Shown here in pieces: positions 9,919-19,468 of a stretch of DNA of 64,000 nucleotides. The stretch's first letter is position 1, and each line of letters starts with the position of its first letter. The notes under the pieces are model-generated. The model saw nothing but the letters and a program-made list of their open reading frames with translations. It was not told the origin of the DNA and did not search any database. The translations under genes were made by a program, and so were the position numbers. Origin of the DNA: Pseudomonas benzenivorans (GTDB taxonomy: Bacteria; Pseudomonadota; Gammaproteobacteria; Pseudomonadales; Pseudomonadaceae); contig NZ_FNCT01000008.1 in NCBI RefSeq assembly GCF_900100495.1, positions 62,001 to 126,000 on the forward strand. The letters are read 5' to 3'.

Positions 9919-10011
9919 GCTTCACTCCTTGGCGGTAGGACACTGCGGGCAGCCTGATTTCGACTCGCTGCCACAGGGCGGGTTCCGTTCATTGTAGCGG
10001 CGGCACCAACG

Positions 10012-10043
10012 AAAAAGGGTGGCCGTGGCCACCCTTTTCTTTG
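10012..10043 (-). terminator. Rho-independent terminator of the cytochrome c5-c4 unit
   Basis: A perfect 12-base stem (10013-10024 with 10027-10038, two-base loop) begins 33 bases after the cytochrome c4 stop. On the minus strand it ends in a T-rich tail; the plus strand also shows some T after the stem, so it may partly work for both directions. Confidence 0.8.
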
Positions 10044-10070
10044 CAGCTTCTTACGCCCTGCGGCGCCGGC

Positions 10071-10676
10071 TCAGTGCAAGCCTTGGACGAAGCTGGATAC
10101 CGCGGCGATATCCTTGTTGCTCAGCTTGGCGGCAATCGCGCGCATGATCATGCTGTCGCCGTCGTTGGTGCGGTTGCCCTCGCGGAAGTCGGTCAACTGC
10201 TTGGCCACGTAGCCGGCATGCTGGCCACCGAGCTGGGGGAAGCCCGCCGCATCGAGGCCGGCGCCATTCGGCGAATGGCAACCGGTGCAGGCCGGCATGC
10301 CTTCTTTCAGCTTGCCGCCGCGGAACAGTGCTTCGCCGCGGGCGACCAGTTGCGGATCGGCCGCGCCGACGCTCATCTTCTGGCTGGCGTAGTAGGCCGC
10401 GATATCGGCCAGATCCTGTTCGCTCAGATTATTCAGCAGGCCGGTCATTTCCACGACCTGGCGGTTGCCGGACTTGATGTCGTTCAGTTGCTTGAGCAGA
10501 TAGCGCTCGCCCTGACCGGCCAGTTTCGGGAAGTTCGGTGCAAGGCTGTTGCCATCGGGACCATGGCAGGCGCCACACACGACGACTTTGCCCTGACCGG
10601 CGGCGGCGTCGCCAGCGGCTTGGGCCAGGCCGGTGATGCCCAGGGTCAACAGCAGACTCACGACTAGTTTGTTCAT
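10071..10676 (-). CDS. cc4: Diheme cytochrome c4
   Basis: Periplasmic electron carrier that feeds terminal oxidases, including the cbb3 and aa3 types. The 201-residue precursor has a signal peptide (cleavage near AQA-AG, residue 21) and two class I cytochrome domains, each with one heme site: C34-G-A-C-H38 and C130-T-G-C-H134. It is downstream of the monoheme c5 gene with a 46-base gap on the same strand. The pair matches PA5490/PA5491. Confidence 0.95.
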   Translation of the reverse strand: MNKLVVSLLLTLGITGLAQAAGDAAAGQGKVVVCGACHGPDGNSLAPNFPKLAGQGERYLLKQLNDIKSGNRQVVEMTGLLNNLSEQDLADIAAYYASQKMSVGAADPQLVARGEALFRGGKLKEGMPACTGCHSPNGAGLDAAGFPQLGGQHAGYVAKQLTDFREGNRTNDGDSMIMRAIAAKLSNKDIAAVSSFVQGLH

Positions 10677-10722
10677 CAGCTAATCCAACTACGGCTAAGA
10701 GAGAAAGAGTTATGGTCCGGAG

Positions 10723-11013
10723 TTACTCGGCCATCCACTGGATGACGGCTTGGTAGTCCTCGGCCGTGCAGTCCATGCACAAACCGCGTGGCGGCATGGC
10801 GTTGAAACCATTGGTGACGCTCTGTACCAGGGCATCCATACCTTTGGCCAAACGCGGCTGCCAAGCGGCCTTGTCGCCTTTTTGCGGCGCTGTCGGCAAT
10901 TGCCCGTTGTGGCAGGCCGAACAGGCTCGCGCATACACGGCCTGCGGATCCTGGGCGGCCTGGCTATTGAACGACAGCAGCAACACGCCCGCGGCAAGCA
11001 GCAGCTTCTTCAT
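10723..11013 (-). CDS. Cytochrome c5 family monoheme protein
   Basis: Small periplasmic c-type cytochrome of 96 residues with a signal peptide (to about residue 20), one heme site C31-S-A-C-H35, a probable axial Met in NAMPPRG, and the GLCMDCT cysteine pair seen in cytochrome c5 proteins, likely a disulfide. GAGG precedes the ATG at a normal distance. First gene of a two-gene unit with cytochrome c4 and divergent from engB. Confidence 0.9.
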   Translation of the reverse strand: MKKLLLAAGVLLLSFNSQAAQDPQAVYARACSACHNGQLPTAPQKGDKAAWQPRLAKGMDALVQSVTNGFNAMPPRGLCMDCTAEDYQAVIQWMAE

Positions 11014-11126
11014 GCGATCAACCTCATCAGGGAGGGGAACGTTCTGCCTCTGCGGGCAGATGAGCTAAATCGTTCCCTTGGACACTTATCCTGCGAGTGG
11101 GACAAAGCGCACACAAAATCTGCGGC

Positions 11127-11155
11127 ATTATATACTGGCGTCGCTGAAACGGAAA
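11127..11155 (-). promoter_or_regulatory. Predicted sigma-70 type promoter for the c5-c4 cytochrome unit
   Basis: On the minus strand a perfect -10 TATAAT (11127-11132) is separated by 17 bases from a weak -35 TTTCCG (11150-11155). The predicted transcript starts near 11120, about 107 bases before the cytochrome c5 start. Prediction only. Confidence 0.5.
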
Positions 11156-11260
11156 CGACGCCGCTTGCCGCGCCGCGTAGCGCACGGCAGGATGCGCGCT
11201 TATGTCGCAAGGGCCGCGCGCCTGCAATCCCCTTCACGCCCGCCCTCACCGGATACCCCG

Positions 11261-11902
11261 ATGCAAACCAAGAACCCCATCATCGGCCTGTGCCAACAGG
11301 CCAGTTTTCTCATCAGCGCCGCCAAGGTCGACCAGTGCCCGGACGATCAGGGTCTTGAGGTGGCCTTTGCCGGGCGCTCCAATGCCGGCAAGTCCAGCGC
11401 GCTGAACACCCTGACCCATGCCAGCCTGGCACGCACCTCGAAAACCCCGGGGCGCACCCAGTTGCTCAATTTCTTCCGCCTGGACGACGAGCGCCGCCTG
11501 GTCGACCTGCCCGGCTACGGCTACGCCAAGGTGCCGATCCCGCTCAAGCAGCACTGGCAGAAACACCTGGAAGCCTACCTGGGCAGCCGCGAGAGCCTGC
11601 GCGGGCTGATCCTGATGATGGACATTCGCCACCCGCTCACCGAATTCGACCAGCTGATGCTCGATTGGTCGGCGGCCAGCCAGATGCCCATGCACATCCT
11701 CCTGACCAAGGCCGACAAGCTGGCCTTCGGCGCGGCGAAGAACGCGTTGTTGAAAGTGCAGCAGGACATCCGCAAGCGCTGGGGCGAGCGGGTCAGCATC
11801 CAGCTGTTCTCCGCACCGAAACGCCAGGGCATCGAAGAGGCCCATGCCGTGCTCGCCGAGTGGCTGGAACTGGGCGAGCAGGGGGACGACGACGCGTCAT
11901 AG
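11261..11902 (+). CDS. engB: Ribosome biogenesis GTPase EngB (YihA/YsxC)
   Basis: Essential-type small GTPase needed for assembly of the large ribosomal subunit. The 213-residue protein has the P loop GRSNAGKSS (38-46), the switch region [12 protein letters not shown]3 [10 protein letters not shown] and G4 LLTKADKL. The start at 11261 matches the usual N-terminus; the ribosome-binding site is poor (GGATA). The gene converges with ersA and polA, the same arrangement as spf-engB near polA in E. coli and ersA in P. aeruginosa. Confidence 0.95.
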   Translation: MQTKNPIIGLCQQASFLISAAKVDQCPDDQGLEVAFAGRSNAGKSSALNTLTHASLARTSKTPGRTQLLNFFRLDDERRLVDLPGYGYAKVPIPLKQHWQKHLEAYLGSRESLRGLILMMDIRHPLTEFDQLMLDWSAASQMPMHILLTKADKLAFGAAKNALLKVQQDIRKRWGERVSIQLFSAPKRQGIEEAHAVLAEWLELGEQGDDDAS

Positions 11903-11930
11903 GCGGGGTCGAGGCGGCGTTGTTGCGGGC

Positions 11931-11974
11931 AAAAAAAAACCCCGAGCTTCGTATGGGGAGGAAGAAGTTCGGGG
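11931..11974 (-). terminator. Intrinsic terminator of ersA
   Basis: Minus-strand hairpin CCCCGAACTTC / GAAGCTCGGGG with one A-C mismatch and a 13-base loop, followed by nine T. A T tract this long also suits Hfq binding at the sRNA 3' end. Confidence 0.9.
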
Positions 11975-12063
11975 TCTAAGGTTCTGAACCGCTAGGGCGG
12001 GGTTCAGATATCTGCCAACACTTAACACAACAAAGGAGCATTGAAGGGCTTTCTGGGCCGTTC
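11931..12063 (-). ncRNA. ersA: Small regulatory RNA ErsA
   Basis: Predicted ~132-nt sRNA between engB and polA. It has an AlgU-type promoter (12070-12097), a transcript starting near 12063, and a strong intrinsic terminator (11-base arms at 11964-11974 and 11940-11950 with one mismatch, then nine T on the minus strand at 11931-11939). The length, position and sigma-22 promoter match ErsA of P. aeruginosa, the positional analogue of E. coli Spot 42, known to act with Hfq on algC and oprD mRNAs. Exact 5' end is inferred. Confidence 0.85.
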
Positions 12064-12069
12064 TCAATC

Positions 12070-12097
12070 TCTGACTGCCGGCGCGCGCGCAAAGTTC
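12070..12097 (-). promoter_or_regulatory. AlgU (sigma-22) promoter of ersA
   Basis: On the minus strand GAACTT (12092-12097), a 17-base spacer and TCAGA (12070-12074) match the extracytoplasmic sigma factor consensus (GAACTT, 16-17 bases, TCtgA). The GC-only spacer (CGCGCG run) is notable. This links ersA to envelope stress, the same pathway as kinB and alginate. Confidence 0.82.
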
Positions 12098-12198
12098 AGA
12101 CGTTTCCTAGAATCTATTTACGATAAAAATGAAATCTTTGATTCATTAAAGGCTTAAGGCGAGGGGCGGCACGCTTCGCGAGAGCGCCGCGCCCGTCC

Positions 12199-14991
12199 TC
12201 AGTGCGCTTCGTCCCAATTGTCGCCGACACCGACCTCCACCAGCAGCGGCACCGCCAGGTCGGCCGCGCCGCCCATCAGTTCCTTGATCCGCTCGCGCAC
12301 CTGCTCGACCAGGTCTTCGCGCACCTCCAGCACCAGTTCGTCGTGCACCTGCAGGATGACCTTGGCATCCAGCCCGGATTCGCTCAGCCAGCGGTCCACC
12401 GCGACCATGGCGCGCTTGATGATGTCCGCCGCGGTGCCCTGCATCGGCGCGTTGATCGCGGTGCGCTCGGCGGCCTTGCGCATGGCCTGGTTGCTCGAGC
12501 GGATGTCCGGCAGGTACAGGCGGCGACCGAACAGGGTCTCGACGTAGCCCTGCTGCGCGGCCTGCTCGCGGGTGCGTTCCATGTAGGCGAGTACCCCCGG
12601 GTAGCGGGCGAAGTAGACGTCGATATAGGCCTGCGCCTGCTTGCGCTCGCAACCGAGCTGCTTGGCCAGGCCGAAGGCGCTCATGCCGTAGATCAGGCCG
12701 AAGTTGATCGCCTTGGCGCTGCGCCGCTGCTCGTTGCTGACCTCCTCCAGGGCCACGCCGAACACCTCGGCGGCGGTGGCGCGGTGCACGTCGCGGTCGT
12801 GGCGGAAGGCGTCCAGCAGCCCGGCGTCCTGGGCCAGGTGGGCCATGATGCGCAGCTCGATCTGCGAATAGTCGGCGGCCAGCAGCTTGTAGCCGGCCGG
12901 CGCGACGAAGGCCTGGCGGATACGCCGGCCCTCGGCGGTGCGGATCGGAATGTTCTGCAGGTTCGGGTCCGAAGAGGACAAGCGTCCGGTGGCGGCCACC
13001 GCCTGGTGGTAGGAGGTGTGGATGCGCCCGGTGCGCGGATTGATCTGCTCCGGCAGGCGGTCGGTGTAGGTGCTCTTGAGCTTGCTCAGGCTGCGGTACT
13101 GCATCAGCACCTTGGGCAGCTCGAAGTCCTGCTCGGCCAGCTCGGCGAGCACCGCCTCGGCGGTGGAGGCCTGACCCTTGGCGGTCTTGCTGAGAATCGG
13201 CAGGCCGAGCTTGTCGTAGAGGATCACTCCGAGCTGCTTGGGCGAGGCCAGGTTGAACTCCTCGCCGGCGATGGCGAAGGCCTGGCGCTCCAGCGCCACC
13301 AGCTTCTCGCCCAGCTCCACGCTCTGCTGGCCGAGCAGCTTGGCGTCGACCAGCGCGCCCTGGCGCTCGATGCGCGCCAGCACCGGCACCAGCGGCATCT
13401 CGATCTCGCGCAACACCTTGGCCAGGCTCGGCTCGGCCGTAAGCTTGGCCCACAGGCACTGATGCAGGCGCAGGGTCACGTCGGCATCCTCCGCCGCATA
13501 GGGCCCGGCCTGCTCCAGGGCGATCTGGTCGAAGGTCAGCTGCTTGGCGCCCTTGCCGGCGATGTCCTCGAAACGGATGGTGCTGTGGCCGAGGTACTTG
13601 AACGCCAGGCTGTCCATGTCGTGGCGGGTGGCGGTCGAATCCAGCACATAGGATTCGAGCATGGTGTCGAAGGCCACGCCCTGCACGGCGATCGGCGTCG
13701 AGGCGTTGGCGAGGATATTGATGTCGTACTTGGCGTGCTGGCCGACCTTGGCCTTGTGCGGGTCTTCGAGGATCGGCTTGAGCGCGTTGAGCACTGCATC
13801 GCGATCCAGCTGTGTCGGCACGCCCATATAGGCGTGGGCCAGCGGAATATAGGCGGCCTCGTTGGCCGTCACCGCGAAGGACAGCCCGACCAGTTGCGCC
13901 TGCTGGGCATCGAGGCCGGTGGTCTCGGTGTCGAAGGCGATCAGCTCGGCCTGGCGCAGCTTGTCCAGCCAGGCGTCGAACTGCGCCTGCTGCAGCACGG
14001 TCTGGTAGCCGCTGGCCGCCGGCGCCGGGTCTGCCGCGACAGCCGCCGGGGCGGCGGCGGCGAACAGATCGCCGCTTGGCACAGCGGCGGCGGCCGGCGC
14101 GGACGGGTTGTGCTCCTGGCGCTGCAGTTCCTCCAGCCAGCTCCTGAACTCCAGTTCGCGGTACAGCTCGAGTAACGCCGGCACATCGGCCGCGCCGGGA
14201 TGCAGCGAGTCGATTTCGATGTTCAGCGGCACATCGAGCTTGATGGTCGCCAGTTGGTAGGACAGGTAGGCCATCTCGCGGTGCTCGGCGAGCTTGGCGG
14301 CCAGCGACTTGGCGCCGCGGATCGGCAACTCCGGCACCTTGTCGAGGTTGGCGTAGATCAGGTCGAGACCGCCACCGATGCCGACCAGCAGGCCCAGCGC
14401 GGTCTTTTCGCCGACCCCCGGCACGCCGGGAATGTTGTCGACCTTGTCGCCCATCAGCGCCAGGTAGTCGATGATCAGCTCAGGACCGACGCCGAATTTC
14501 GCTTTCACGCCATCGATGTCGTAGACGCTTCCGGTCATGGTGTTGACCAGGGTAACGTGCGGGCAAACCAGCTGGGCCATGTCCTTGTCGCCGGTGGAAA
14601 TCACCACGTCGCGGCCCTCGGCCGCACTTTGCCGGGCCAGGGTGCCGATCACGTCGTCGGCCTCGACGTTATCCACGCACAGCAGCGGCAGGCCGAGGGC
14701 GCGCACGCTGGCGTGCAGGGGTTCGACCTGCACCCGCAGCTCGTCCGGCATCGACGGCCGGTTGGCCTTGTACTCGGCGAACAGCTCGTCGCGGAAGGTC
14801 CCGCCCTTGGCGTCGAAGACCACCGCGAAGGGGCTGTCCGGATACTGCTTGCGCAGGCTCTTGAGCATGTTCAGCACGCCCTTGACCGCGCCGGTGGGCA
14901 AGCCCTTGGAGGTGGTCAGCGGGGGCAGGGCATGGAACGCGCGGTACAGGTAGGACGAGCCGTCGACCAGAACGAGAGGGGCGTTTGACAT
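12199..14991 (-). CDS. polA: DNA polymerase I
   Basis: Replicative gap-filling and repair polymerase, 930 residues. Order of domains: 5'-3' exonuclease ([17 protein letters not shown] to about 290, with [10 protein letters not shown] and [15 protein letters not shown]), 3'-5' proofreading domain ([10 protein letters not shown], so the catalytic D-x-E is intact), and polymerase domain with motif A ([16 protein letters not shown]) and motif C ([10 protein letters not shown]). The start at 14991 ([11 protein letters not shown]) is chosen by family N-terminus; a TTG at 15003 is less likely. Transcribed toward ersA; about 75 bases separate its start from the divergent DUF2782 gene. Confidence 0.97.
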   Translation of the reverse strand: MSNAPLVLVDGSSYLYRAFHALPPLTTSKGLPTGAVKGVLNMLKSLRKQYPDSPFAVVFDAKGGTFRDELFAEYKANRPSMPDELRVQVEPLHASVRALGLPLLCVDNVEADDVIGTLARQSAAEGRDVVISTGDKDMAQLVCPHVTLVNTMTGSVYDIDGVKAKFGVGPELIIDYLALMGDKVDNIPGVPGVGEKTALGLLVGIGGGLDLIYANLDKVPELPIRGAKSLAAKLAEHREMAYLSYQLATIKLDVPLNIEIDSLHPGAADVPALLELYRELEFRSWLEELQRQEHNPSAPAAAAVPSGDLFAAAAPAAVAADPAPAASGYQTVLQQAQFDAWLDKLRQAELIAFDTETTGLDAQQAQLVGLSFAVTANEAAYIPLAHAYMGVPTQLDRDAVLNALKPILEDPHKAKVGQHAKYDINILANASTPIAVQGVAFDTMLESYVLDSTATRHDMDSLAFKYLGHSTIRFEDIAGKGAKQLTFDQIALEQAGPYAAEDADVTLRLHQCLWAKLTAEPSLAKVLREIEMPLVPVLARIERQGALVDAKLLGQQSVELGEKLVALERQAFAIAGEEFNLASPKQLGVILYDKLGLPILSKTAKGQASTAEAVLAELAEQDFELPKVLMQYRSLSKLKSTYTDRLPEQINPRTGRIHTSYHQAVAATGRLSSSDPNLQNIPIRTAEGRRIRQAFVAPAGYKLLAADYSQIELRIMAHLAQDAGLLDAFRHDRDVHRATAAEVFGVALEEVSNEQRRSAKAINFGLIYGMSAFGLAKQLGCERKQAQAYIDVYFARYPGVLAYMERTREQAAQQGYVETLFGRRLYLPDIRSSNQAMRKAAERTAINAPMQGTAADIIKRAMVAVDRWLSESGLDAKVILQVHDELVLEVREDLVEQVRERIKELMGGAADLAVPLLVEVGVGDNWDEAH

Positions 14992-15065
14992 GCGCGGAAT
15001 CAACCTTTTCCTGGGGGCCGGGGTTAAACTGAGTCGACCATTGACGATAAAGGGACAAGGTTACC

Positions 15066-15350
15066 ATGCGCACACTCAATCGCCTGTTGCTGGCCAGCCT
15101 GCTGGCCTTCGCTTCGCTCGCAGCCCAGGCCGAGGAGCCGGTGTCCGGCGACCCGGATGTGACCATCCGCACGGAAGGCGACAAGACCATCGAGGAGTAC
15201 CGGGTCAATGGCTTCCTCTATGCGATCAAGGTCACGCCGAAAATCGGCAAGCCCTATTTCCTGGTGCGCGCCGATGGCAGCGACGGCAATTTCGTCCGCT
15301 CGGACCAGCCGGACATGCTGATTCCGGCCTGGGAGATTTTTAAATGGTAA
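15066..15350 (+). CDS. DUF2782 family small exported protein
   Basis: A 94-residue protein with a signal peptide (cleavage near AQA-EE, residue 20) and the conserved DUF2782 body (VTIRTEGDKTIEEYRVNG, GKPYFLVRADG, ending in IPAWEIFKW). Function unknown. It is 12 bases upstream of thrB, as in PAO1 (PA5494-PA5495), and probably co-transcribed with it. Confidence 0.85.
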   Translation: MRTLNRLLLASLLAFASLAAQAEEPVSGDPDVTIRTEGDKTIEEYRVNGFLYAIKVTPKIGKPYFLVRADGSDGNFVRSDQPDMLIPAWEIFKW

Positions 15351-15362
15351 GGCAGTCCTGAT

Positions 15363-16313
15363 ATGTCGGTGTTCACCCCCCTGGAGCGTCACGAGCTGGA
15401 AGCCTTTCTCGCGCCCTATGGCCTGGGTCGCCTGCGCGACTTCCAGGGCATCGCCGCCGGCAGCGAGAACAGCAACTTCTTCGTCAGCCTGGAGCAGGGC
15501 GAGTTCGTCCTGACCCTGATCGAGCGCGGGCCGAGCGACGACCTGCCGTTCTTCATCGAGCTGCTCGACGTGCTCCACGCCGCCGGCCTGCCGGTGCCCT
15601 ATGCCCTGCGCACCGAGAGCGGCGAAGCCCTGCGCAGCCTGGCGGAAAAGCCCGCGCTGTTGCAGCCGCGGCTGCCCGGCAAGCACGTCGCCTGGCCCAA
15701 CCCGCACCATTGCGCGGAAGTCGGCGGCCTGCTGGCCCGCCTGCACCTGGCCACCCGCGAGCGGCCCCTCGAGCGCAAGAGCGATCGGGGCCTGGACTGG
15801 ATGCTGGAGGAGGGCCCGAGCCTGGCGCTGAAGCTGGCGGATGCGCAATTGCCGCTGCTGCGCGCTGCGCTGGCGGAGATCCACGCGCTCAAGCCGCGCA
15901 TCCTCGCCCTACCGCGGGCCAACCTGCACGCCGACCTGTTCCGCGACAACGTGCTGTTCGACGGCAATCACCTGGCCGGGGTGATCGACTTCTACAACGC
16001 CTGTTCGGGGCCGATGCTCTATGACCTGGCGATCGCCCTGAACGACTGGTGCTCGGAAGCCGACGGCCGCCTCGATCCGCACCGCGCCCAGGCCCTGCTC
16101 GGTGCCTATGCCGCGCTGCGGCCGTTCAGCGCGGCCGAGGCCGAGCTGTGGCCGGCCATGCTGCGCATCGCCTGCGTGCGCTTCTGGCTCTCAAGGCTGA
16201 TCGCCGCCGACTCCTTCGCCGGCCAGCAGGTGCTGATCCACGACCCGGCCGAGTTCCGCCGCCGCCTGGAGCAGCGCCAGCAGGTCGAGGTGGCGCTGCC
16301 CTTCGCCCTGTAA
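15363..16313 (+). CDS. thrB: Homoserine kinase (ThrB, aminoglycoside phosphotransferase fold)
   Basis: Phosphorylates homoserine in threonine synthesis. The 316-residue protein belongs to the APH-like ThrB type of pseudomonads, not the GHMP type of E. coli. Motifs are the ENSNFFV nucleotide region, the catalytic loop LHADLFRDNVLF and the metal-binding GVIDFYNA. Start ATG at 15363 with AAGG ten bases upstream. A GTAGGG palindrome follows the stop by five bases. Confidence 0.92.
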   Translation: MSVFTPLERHELEAFLAPYGLGRLRDFQGIAAGSENSNFFVSLEQGEFVLTLIERGPSDDLPFFIELLDVLHAAGLPVPYALRTESGEALRSLAEKPALLQPRLPGKHVAWPNPHHCAEVGGLLARLHLATRERPLERKSDRGLDWMLEEGPSLALKLADAQLPLLRAALAEIHALKPRILALPRANLHADLFRDNVLFDGNHLAGVIDFYNACSGPMLYDLAIALNDWCSEADGRLDPHRAQALLGAYAALRPFSAAEAELWPAMLRIACVRFWLSRLIAADSFAGQQVLIHDPAEFRRRLEQRQQVEVALPFAL

Positions 16314-16317
16314 CCGC

Positions 16318-16365
16318 CCGTAGGGTGCGCCGTGCGCACACCTAGGCGGTCCCGCGCCCCTACGG
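16318..16365. repeat. GTAGGG-type palindromic repeat
   Basis: Arms CCGTAGGGTGCGC (16318-16330) and GCGCCCCTACGG (16354-16365) form an imperfect hairpin with CCTAGGCGG in the loop. It fills the gap between the converging thrB and nrdJb and may act as a two-way terminator. Relatives are at 26685, 47293 and 57019. Confidence 0.7.
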
Positions 16366-16373
16366 CAGTCGTC

Positions 16374-17060
16374 TCAACCACAGCGGGAAAACCCGCAGTT
16401 GAGGCAGGTGGCGCAGCCTTCCAGATGCACCACCGCCTGGGTCTGGCACTTGTCGCACAGGCGCGCACCGGGCGGGAAACCTTCCCCCGGCTCCACCGCC
16501 GCGGCATCCTGGCTGGCCTGGTAGACCGCCCACTTCTCCGCCAGCAGGCGGCGCTGCCCCTCGTCCAGCTCATGCCCGGCGAGCAGGCCGATGGCGATCA
16601 GGTGGCGCTCCAGCACCGCGCCGATCTCGGCCACCAGCGACGGCATGTAGACGCCACCGCGCTTGAGGTAGCCGCCGCGCGGATCGAACACCGCCTTCAG
16701 CTCCTCGACCAGGAAGGTGCAGTCGCCGCCCTTGCGGAACACCGCCGACATGATCCGGGTCAACGCCACTATCCACTGGAAATGCTCCATGCCCTTGGAG
16801 TTGATGAAGATCTCGAAGGGCCGGCGCTGCTCGTGGGGCGTGCCGGCGTTGAGCAGGATGTCGTTGATTGTGACGTAGAGCGCATGCTCGGACAGCGGCG
16901 AGTTGATCTTGTAGGTGACGCCGAACAGGGTTTCCGGGCGCTGCAGGGTCTCGTCCAGCTGCACCGGCGCCGGCGTCTCGACATCGGCCGCGCGCTGCAT
17001 CGCCGCGACCTCGTCGACCACCTGGAAGCCCTTGATACGCTGCTCGATCTTCACCACCAT
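16374..17060 (-). CDS. nrdJb: Class II ribonucleotide reductase, NrdJb subunit
   Basis: Small partner of the split B12-dependent ribonucleotide reductase. The 228-residue protein has a TSCPD-like body (VTYKINSPLSEHALYVTINDI) and ends with a cysteine-rich tail of two CxxC pairs (CDKCQTQ... CATCLNC), which probably re-reduces the active-site disulfide of NrdJa. GGAG stands before its ATG. It follows nrdJa by 24 bases and matches PA5496. Confidence 0.9.
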   Translation of the reverse strand: MVVKIEQRIKGFQVVDEVAAMQRAADVETPAPVQLDETLQRPETLFGVTYKINSPLSEHALYVTINDILLNAGTPHEQRRPFEIFINSKGMEHFQWIVALTRIMSAVFRKGGDCTFLVEELKAVFDPRGGYLKRGGVYMPSLVAEIGAVLERHLIAIGLLAGHELDEGQRRLLAEKWAVYQASQDAAAVEPGEGFPPGARLCDKCQTQAVVHLEGCATCLNCGFSRCG

Positions 17061-17084
17061 GGGTTTCTCCTGCGCGCGGGGCGC

Positions 17085-19229
17085 TCAGAACTTGCCGTAA
17101 TAGCCTTCCTTCAAGGCCTCGAACAGGTTGGCGGCGGTATGCACCTCGCCGTCGTACTCCACCTCCTCGTTGCCATTGAGCTCCACCAGGCTGCCGTCCT
17201 CCAGCTCGAAGCGGTAGCGGGTGCGCGCCAGATCCGCCTCCTTGACCAGCACCCCCTGGAACGCCGCCGGATTGAAGCGGAAGGTCGTGCAGCCCTTGAG
17301 ACCCTGGCGCCAGGCGTAGCGGTAGATGTCCTTGAACGCCTCGAACGGGTAGTCGCTGGGCACGTTGGCGGTCTTGGAGATCGACGAATCGACCCACTTC
17401 TGCGCCGCCGCCTGGATGTCCACATGCTCGGTCGGGCTGATGTCCTCGCTGCTGACGAAGTAGTCGGGCAGCCGCTCGGCCGGATCCTCCGCGCCGGGCC
17501 GGGCGCGCGGGTTGACCAGGGCGCGATAGGCCAGCAGCTCGTAGCTGACCACCTCGACCCGGTCCTTGGCCTTGCGCCCGGCGCGGATCAGGTTGCGCGA
17601 ATAGCGCTGGGCGAAGCTCGGCTCGATGCCGTTGGAGGCGTTGTTGGCCAGGCTCAGGCTGATGGTCCCGGTGGGCGCGATCGAGCTGTGATGGGTGAAG
17701 CGCGCGCCGCGCTCGGCCAGCGCCGCCACCAGCTGCGGCGCGTGCTCGGCCAGGTGCTGCATGTAGCGCGAGTACTTGGCGTGCAACACCCGCCCCGGCA
17801 GGCGGTCGCCGACCTTGTGACCGTCGGCGCGCATCTCCGGGCGCTGGCGCAGCATCGCCGCGGTCACCTCGAACTCCTCGGCCAGCAGCGGCGCCGGGCC
17901 TTTTTCCTCGGCCAGCTCGAGGCCGACCTGCCAGCCGGTCAGGGCCATCTCGCGCGCCACCTCCTCGGTGAACACGCAGGCCTGCGGGCTGCCGTAGCGC
18001 AGCTTGAGCAGCGCCAGCGCCGACCCCAGGCCGAGAAAGCCCATGCCATGCCGGCGCTTGGCGAGGATCTCGGCGCGCTGCGCCGGCAGCGGCAGGCCGT
18101 TGATCTCCACCACGTTGTCCAGCAGGCGGGTGAAGATGCGCACCACGCGGCGGAACTTGTCCCAGTCGAAGCGGGCGTTGCCGCCGAACGGCTCCTCGAC
18201 GAAGGCGGTCAGGTTGAGCGAGCCGAGCAGGCAGGCGCCGTAGGGCGGCAGGGGCTGCTCGCCGCAGGGATTGGTGGCGCGGATGTCCTCGCACCACCAG
18301 TTGTTGTTCTGCTGGTTGACCCGGTCGATGAGGATGAAGCCCGGTTCGCCGTAGTCGTAGGTCGACGCCATCAGCAGGTCCCACAACTCGCGGGCGCGCA
18401 GCGTGGCGTAGACCTTGCAGGCCACCAGGCCGTCCTCGCGCACGCAGTAGTCCTCGGCGTGCAGCGGCCAGTCGCGCCAGAGCACCTGGGCCGGGTCGTC
18501 CAGATCCAGCGCCGCCCGCTCCTTGGGGTGCACCGGGAACAGCAGCGGCCAGTCGCCGTCCGTCTCCACCGCGTGCATGAACTCGTCGCCGATCAGCAGG
18601 CTCAGGTTGAACTGGCGCAGGCGGCCGTCCTCGCGCTTGGCGCCGATGAACTCGCGCACGTCCGGATGGGCGACGTCGAAGGTGGCCATCTGCGCGCCGC
18701 GCCGACCGCCGGCGGAACTGACGGTGAAGCACATCTTGTCGAAGATATCCATGAACGACAGCGGCCCGCTGGTCCGCGCACCGGCGCCGGCAACCAGGGC
18801 GCCGCGCGGGCGCAGGGTGGAAAACTCGTAGCCGATGCCACAACCGGCCTTGAGCGTCAGCCCGGCTTCCACCAGCTTGCCAAGGATGTCCTCCATGGAG
18901 TCGGCGATGGTTCCGGAGACCGTGCAATTGATGGTCGAGGTGGCCGGTTTGTAGGCCTGGGCGCCGGCATTGGCGACAATCCGCCCGGCGGGAATGGCGC
19001 CGTTGCGCAGCGCCCAGAGGAACTGCGCATACCAGTGTTCGCGCAGCGCGGGCACCTCTATCTCGGCCAAGGCGCGGGCGATGCGCTGCCAGGTGCCGTC
19101 GACGTCCGCTTCCAGCGGCGCGCCGTCGCGGTCGCGCAAGCGGTACTTGTGTTCCCAGACGTCCACCGCGGCGGCCTGCAGGGCGATGCCCTGGGCCGGC
19201 GCCAAAGTGCGTCCTCCACGCTTCGCCAT
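17085..19229 (-). CDS. nrdJa: Class II ribonucleotide reductase, NrdJa catalytic subunit
   Basis: Adenosylcobalamin-dependent reductase that makes deoxyribonucleotides with or without oxygen. The 714-residue protein carries the N-terminal active-site cysteine region (TSTINCTVSGT), the catalytic loop NPCGEQPLPPYGACLLGSLNL and GTISLSLANNASNGIEP. The start at 19229 (MAKRGG) follows GGGAG by eight bases. I looked for a cobalamin riboswitch in the 239-base gap upstream and saw none. In P. aeruginosa classes Ia, II and III coexist and class II helps biofilm growth. Confidence 0.93.
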   Translation of the reverse strand: MAKRGGRTLAPAQGIALQAAAVDVWEHKYRLRDRDGAPLEADVDGTWQRIARALAEIEVPALREHWYAQFLWALRNGAIPAGRIVANAGAQAYKPATSTINCTVSGTIADSMEDILGKLVEAGLTLKAGCGIGYEFSTLRPRGALVAGAGARTSGPLSFMDIFDKMCFTVSSAGGRRGAQMATFDVAHPDVREFIGAKREDGRLRQFNLSLLIGDEFMHAVETDGDWPLLFPVHPKERAALDLDDPAQVLWRDWPLHAEDYCVREDGLVACKVYATLRARELWDLLMASTYDYGEPGFILIDRVNQQNNNWWCEDIRATNPCGEQPLPPYGACLLGSLNLTAFVEEPFGGNARFDWDKFRRVVRIFTRLLDNVVEINGLPLPAQRAEILAKRRHGMGFLGLGSALALLKLRYGSPQACVFTEEVAREMALTGWQVGLELAEEKGPAPLLAEEFEVTAAMLRQRPEMRADGHKVGDRLPGRVLHAKYSRYMQHLAEHAPQLVAALAERGARFTHHSSIAPTGTISLSLANNASNGIEPSFAQRYSRNLIRAGRKAKDRVEVVSYELLAYRALVNPRARPGAEDPAERLPDYFVSSEDISPTEHVDIQAAAQKWVDSSISKTANVPSDYPFEAFKDIYRYAWRQGLKGCTTFRFNPAAFQGVLVKEADLARTRYRFELEDGSLVELNGNEEVEYDGEVHTAANLFEALKEGYYGKF

Positions 19230-19468
19230 GTGCCGTACTCCCGTCGCCGTGGCGATAAGACCAGTTCTGCCTTTCACCTTAGCGTCTCTTGCGCCGGCGT
19301 GACGGCACGCCGGTCGCCGGGCGGCGCGACGCCCCCGCGCGGCCGCATAGCGCCAGCGCCGGAAAACGGCGGCAGTGGACAGCCCGGATAGCGTCCACTA
19401 GCGTGGCCAACGGCGGGGCGCACTTCGCGCCTTCGCAAACCGATCCCTGGCACCGCAGCGAGGCCGAC

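Noticed and set aside
11903..12198. A small protein gene between engB and polA
   Set aside because: No open frame with a ribosome-binding site; the region is explained by ersA and its promoter.
12202..14175. A 657-codon open frame opposite polA
   Set aside because: Antisense shadow with Gln/His/Gly-rich composition and no domain.
16332..19391. A 1019-codon open frame on the plus strand opposite nrdJab
   Set aside because: High-GC antisense shadow: low-complexity Gln/Arg/Ala composition, no family motif, fully overlaps the well-supported nrdJa/nrdJb genes.
19230..19468. Cobalamin riboswitch upstream of the B12-dependent reductase
   Set aside because: I could not find the B12 box or the conserved core in either strand; a covariance search would be decisive.
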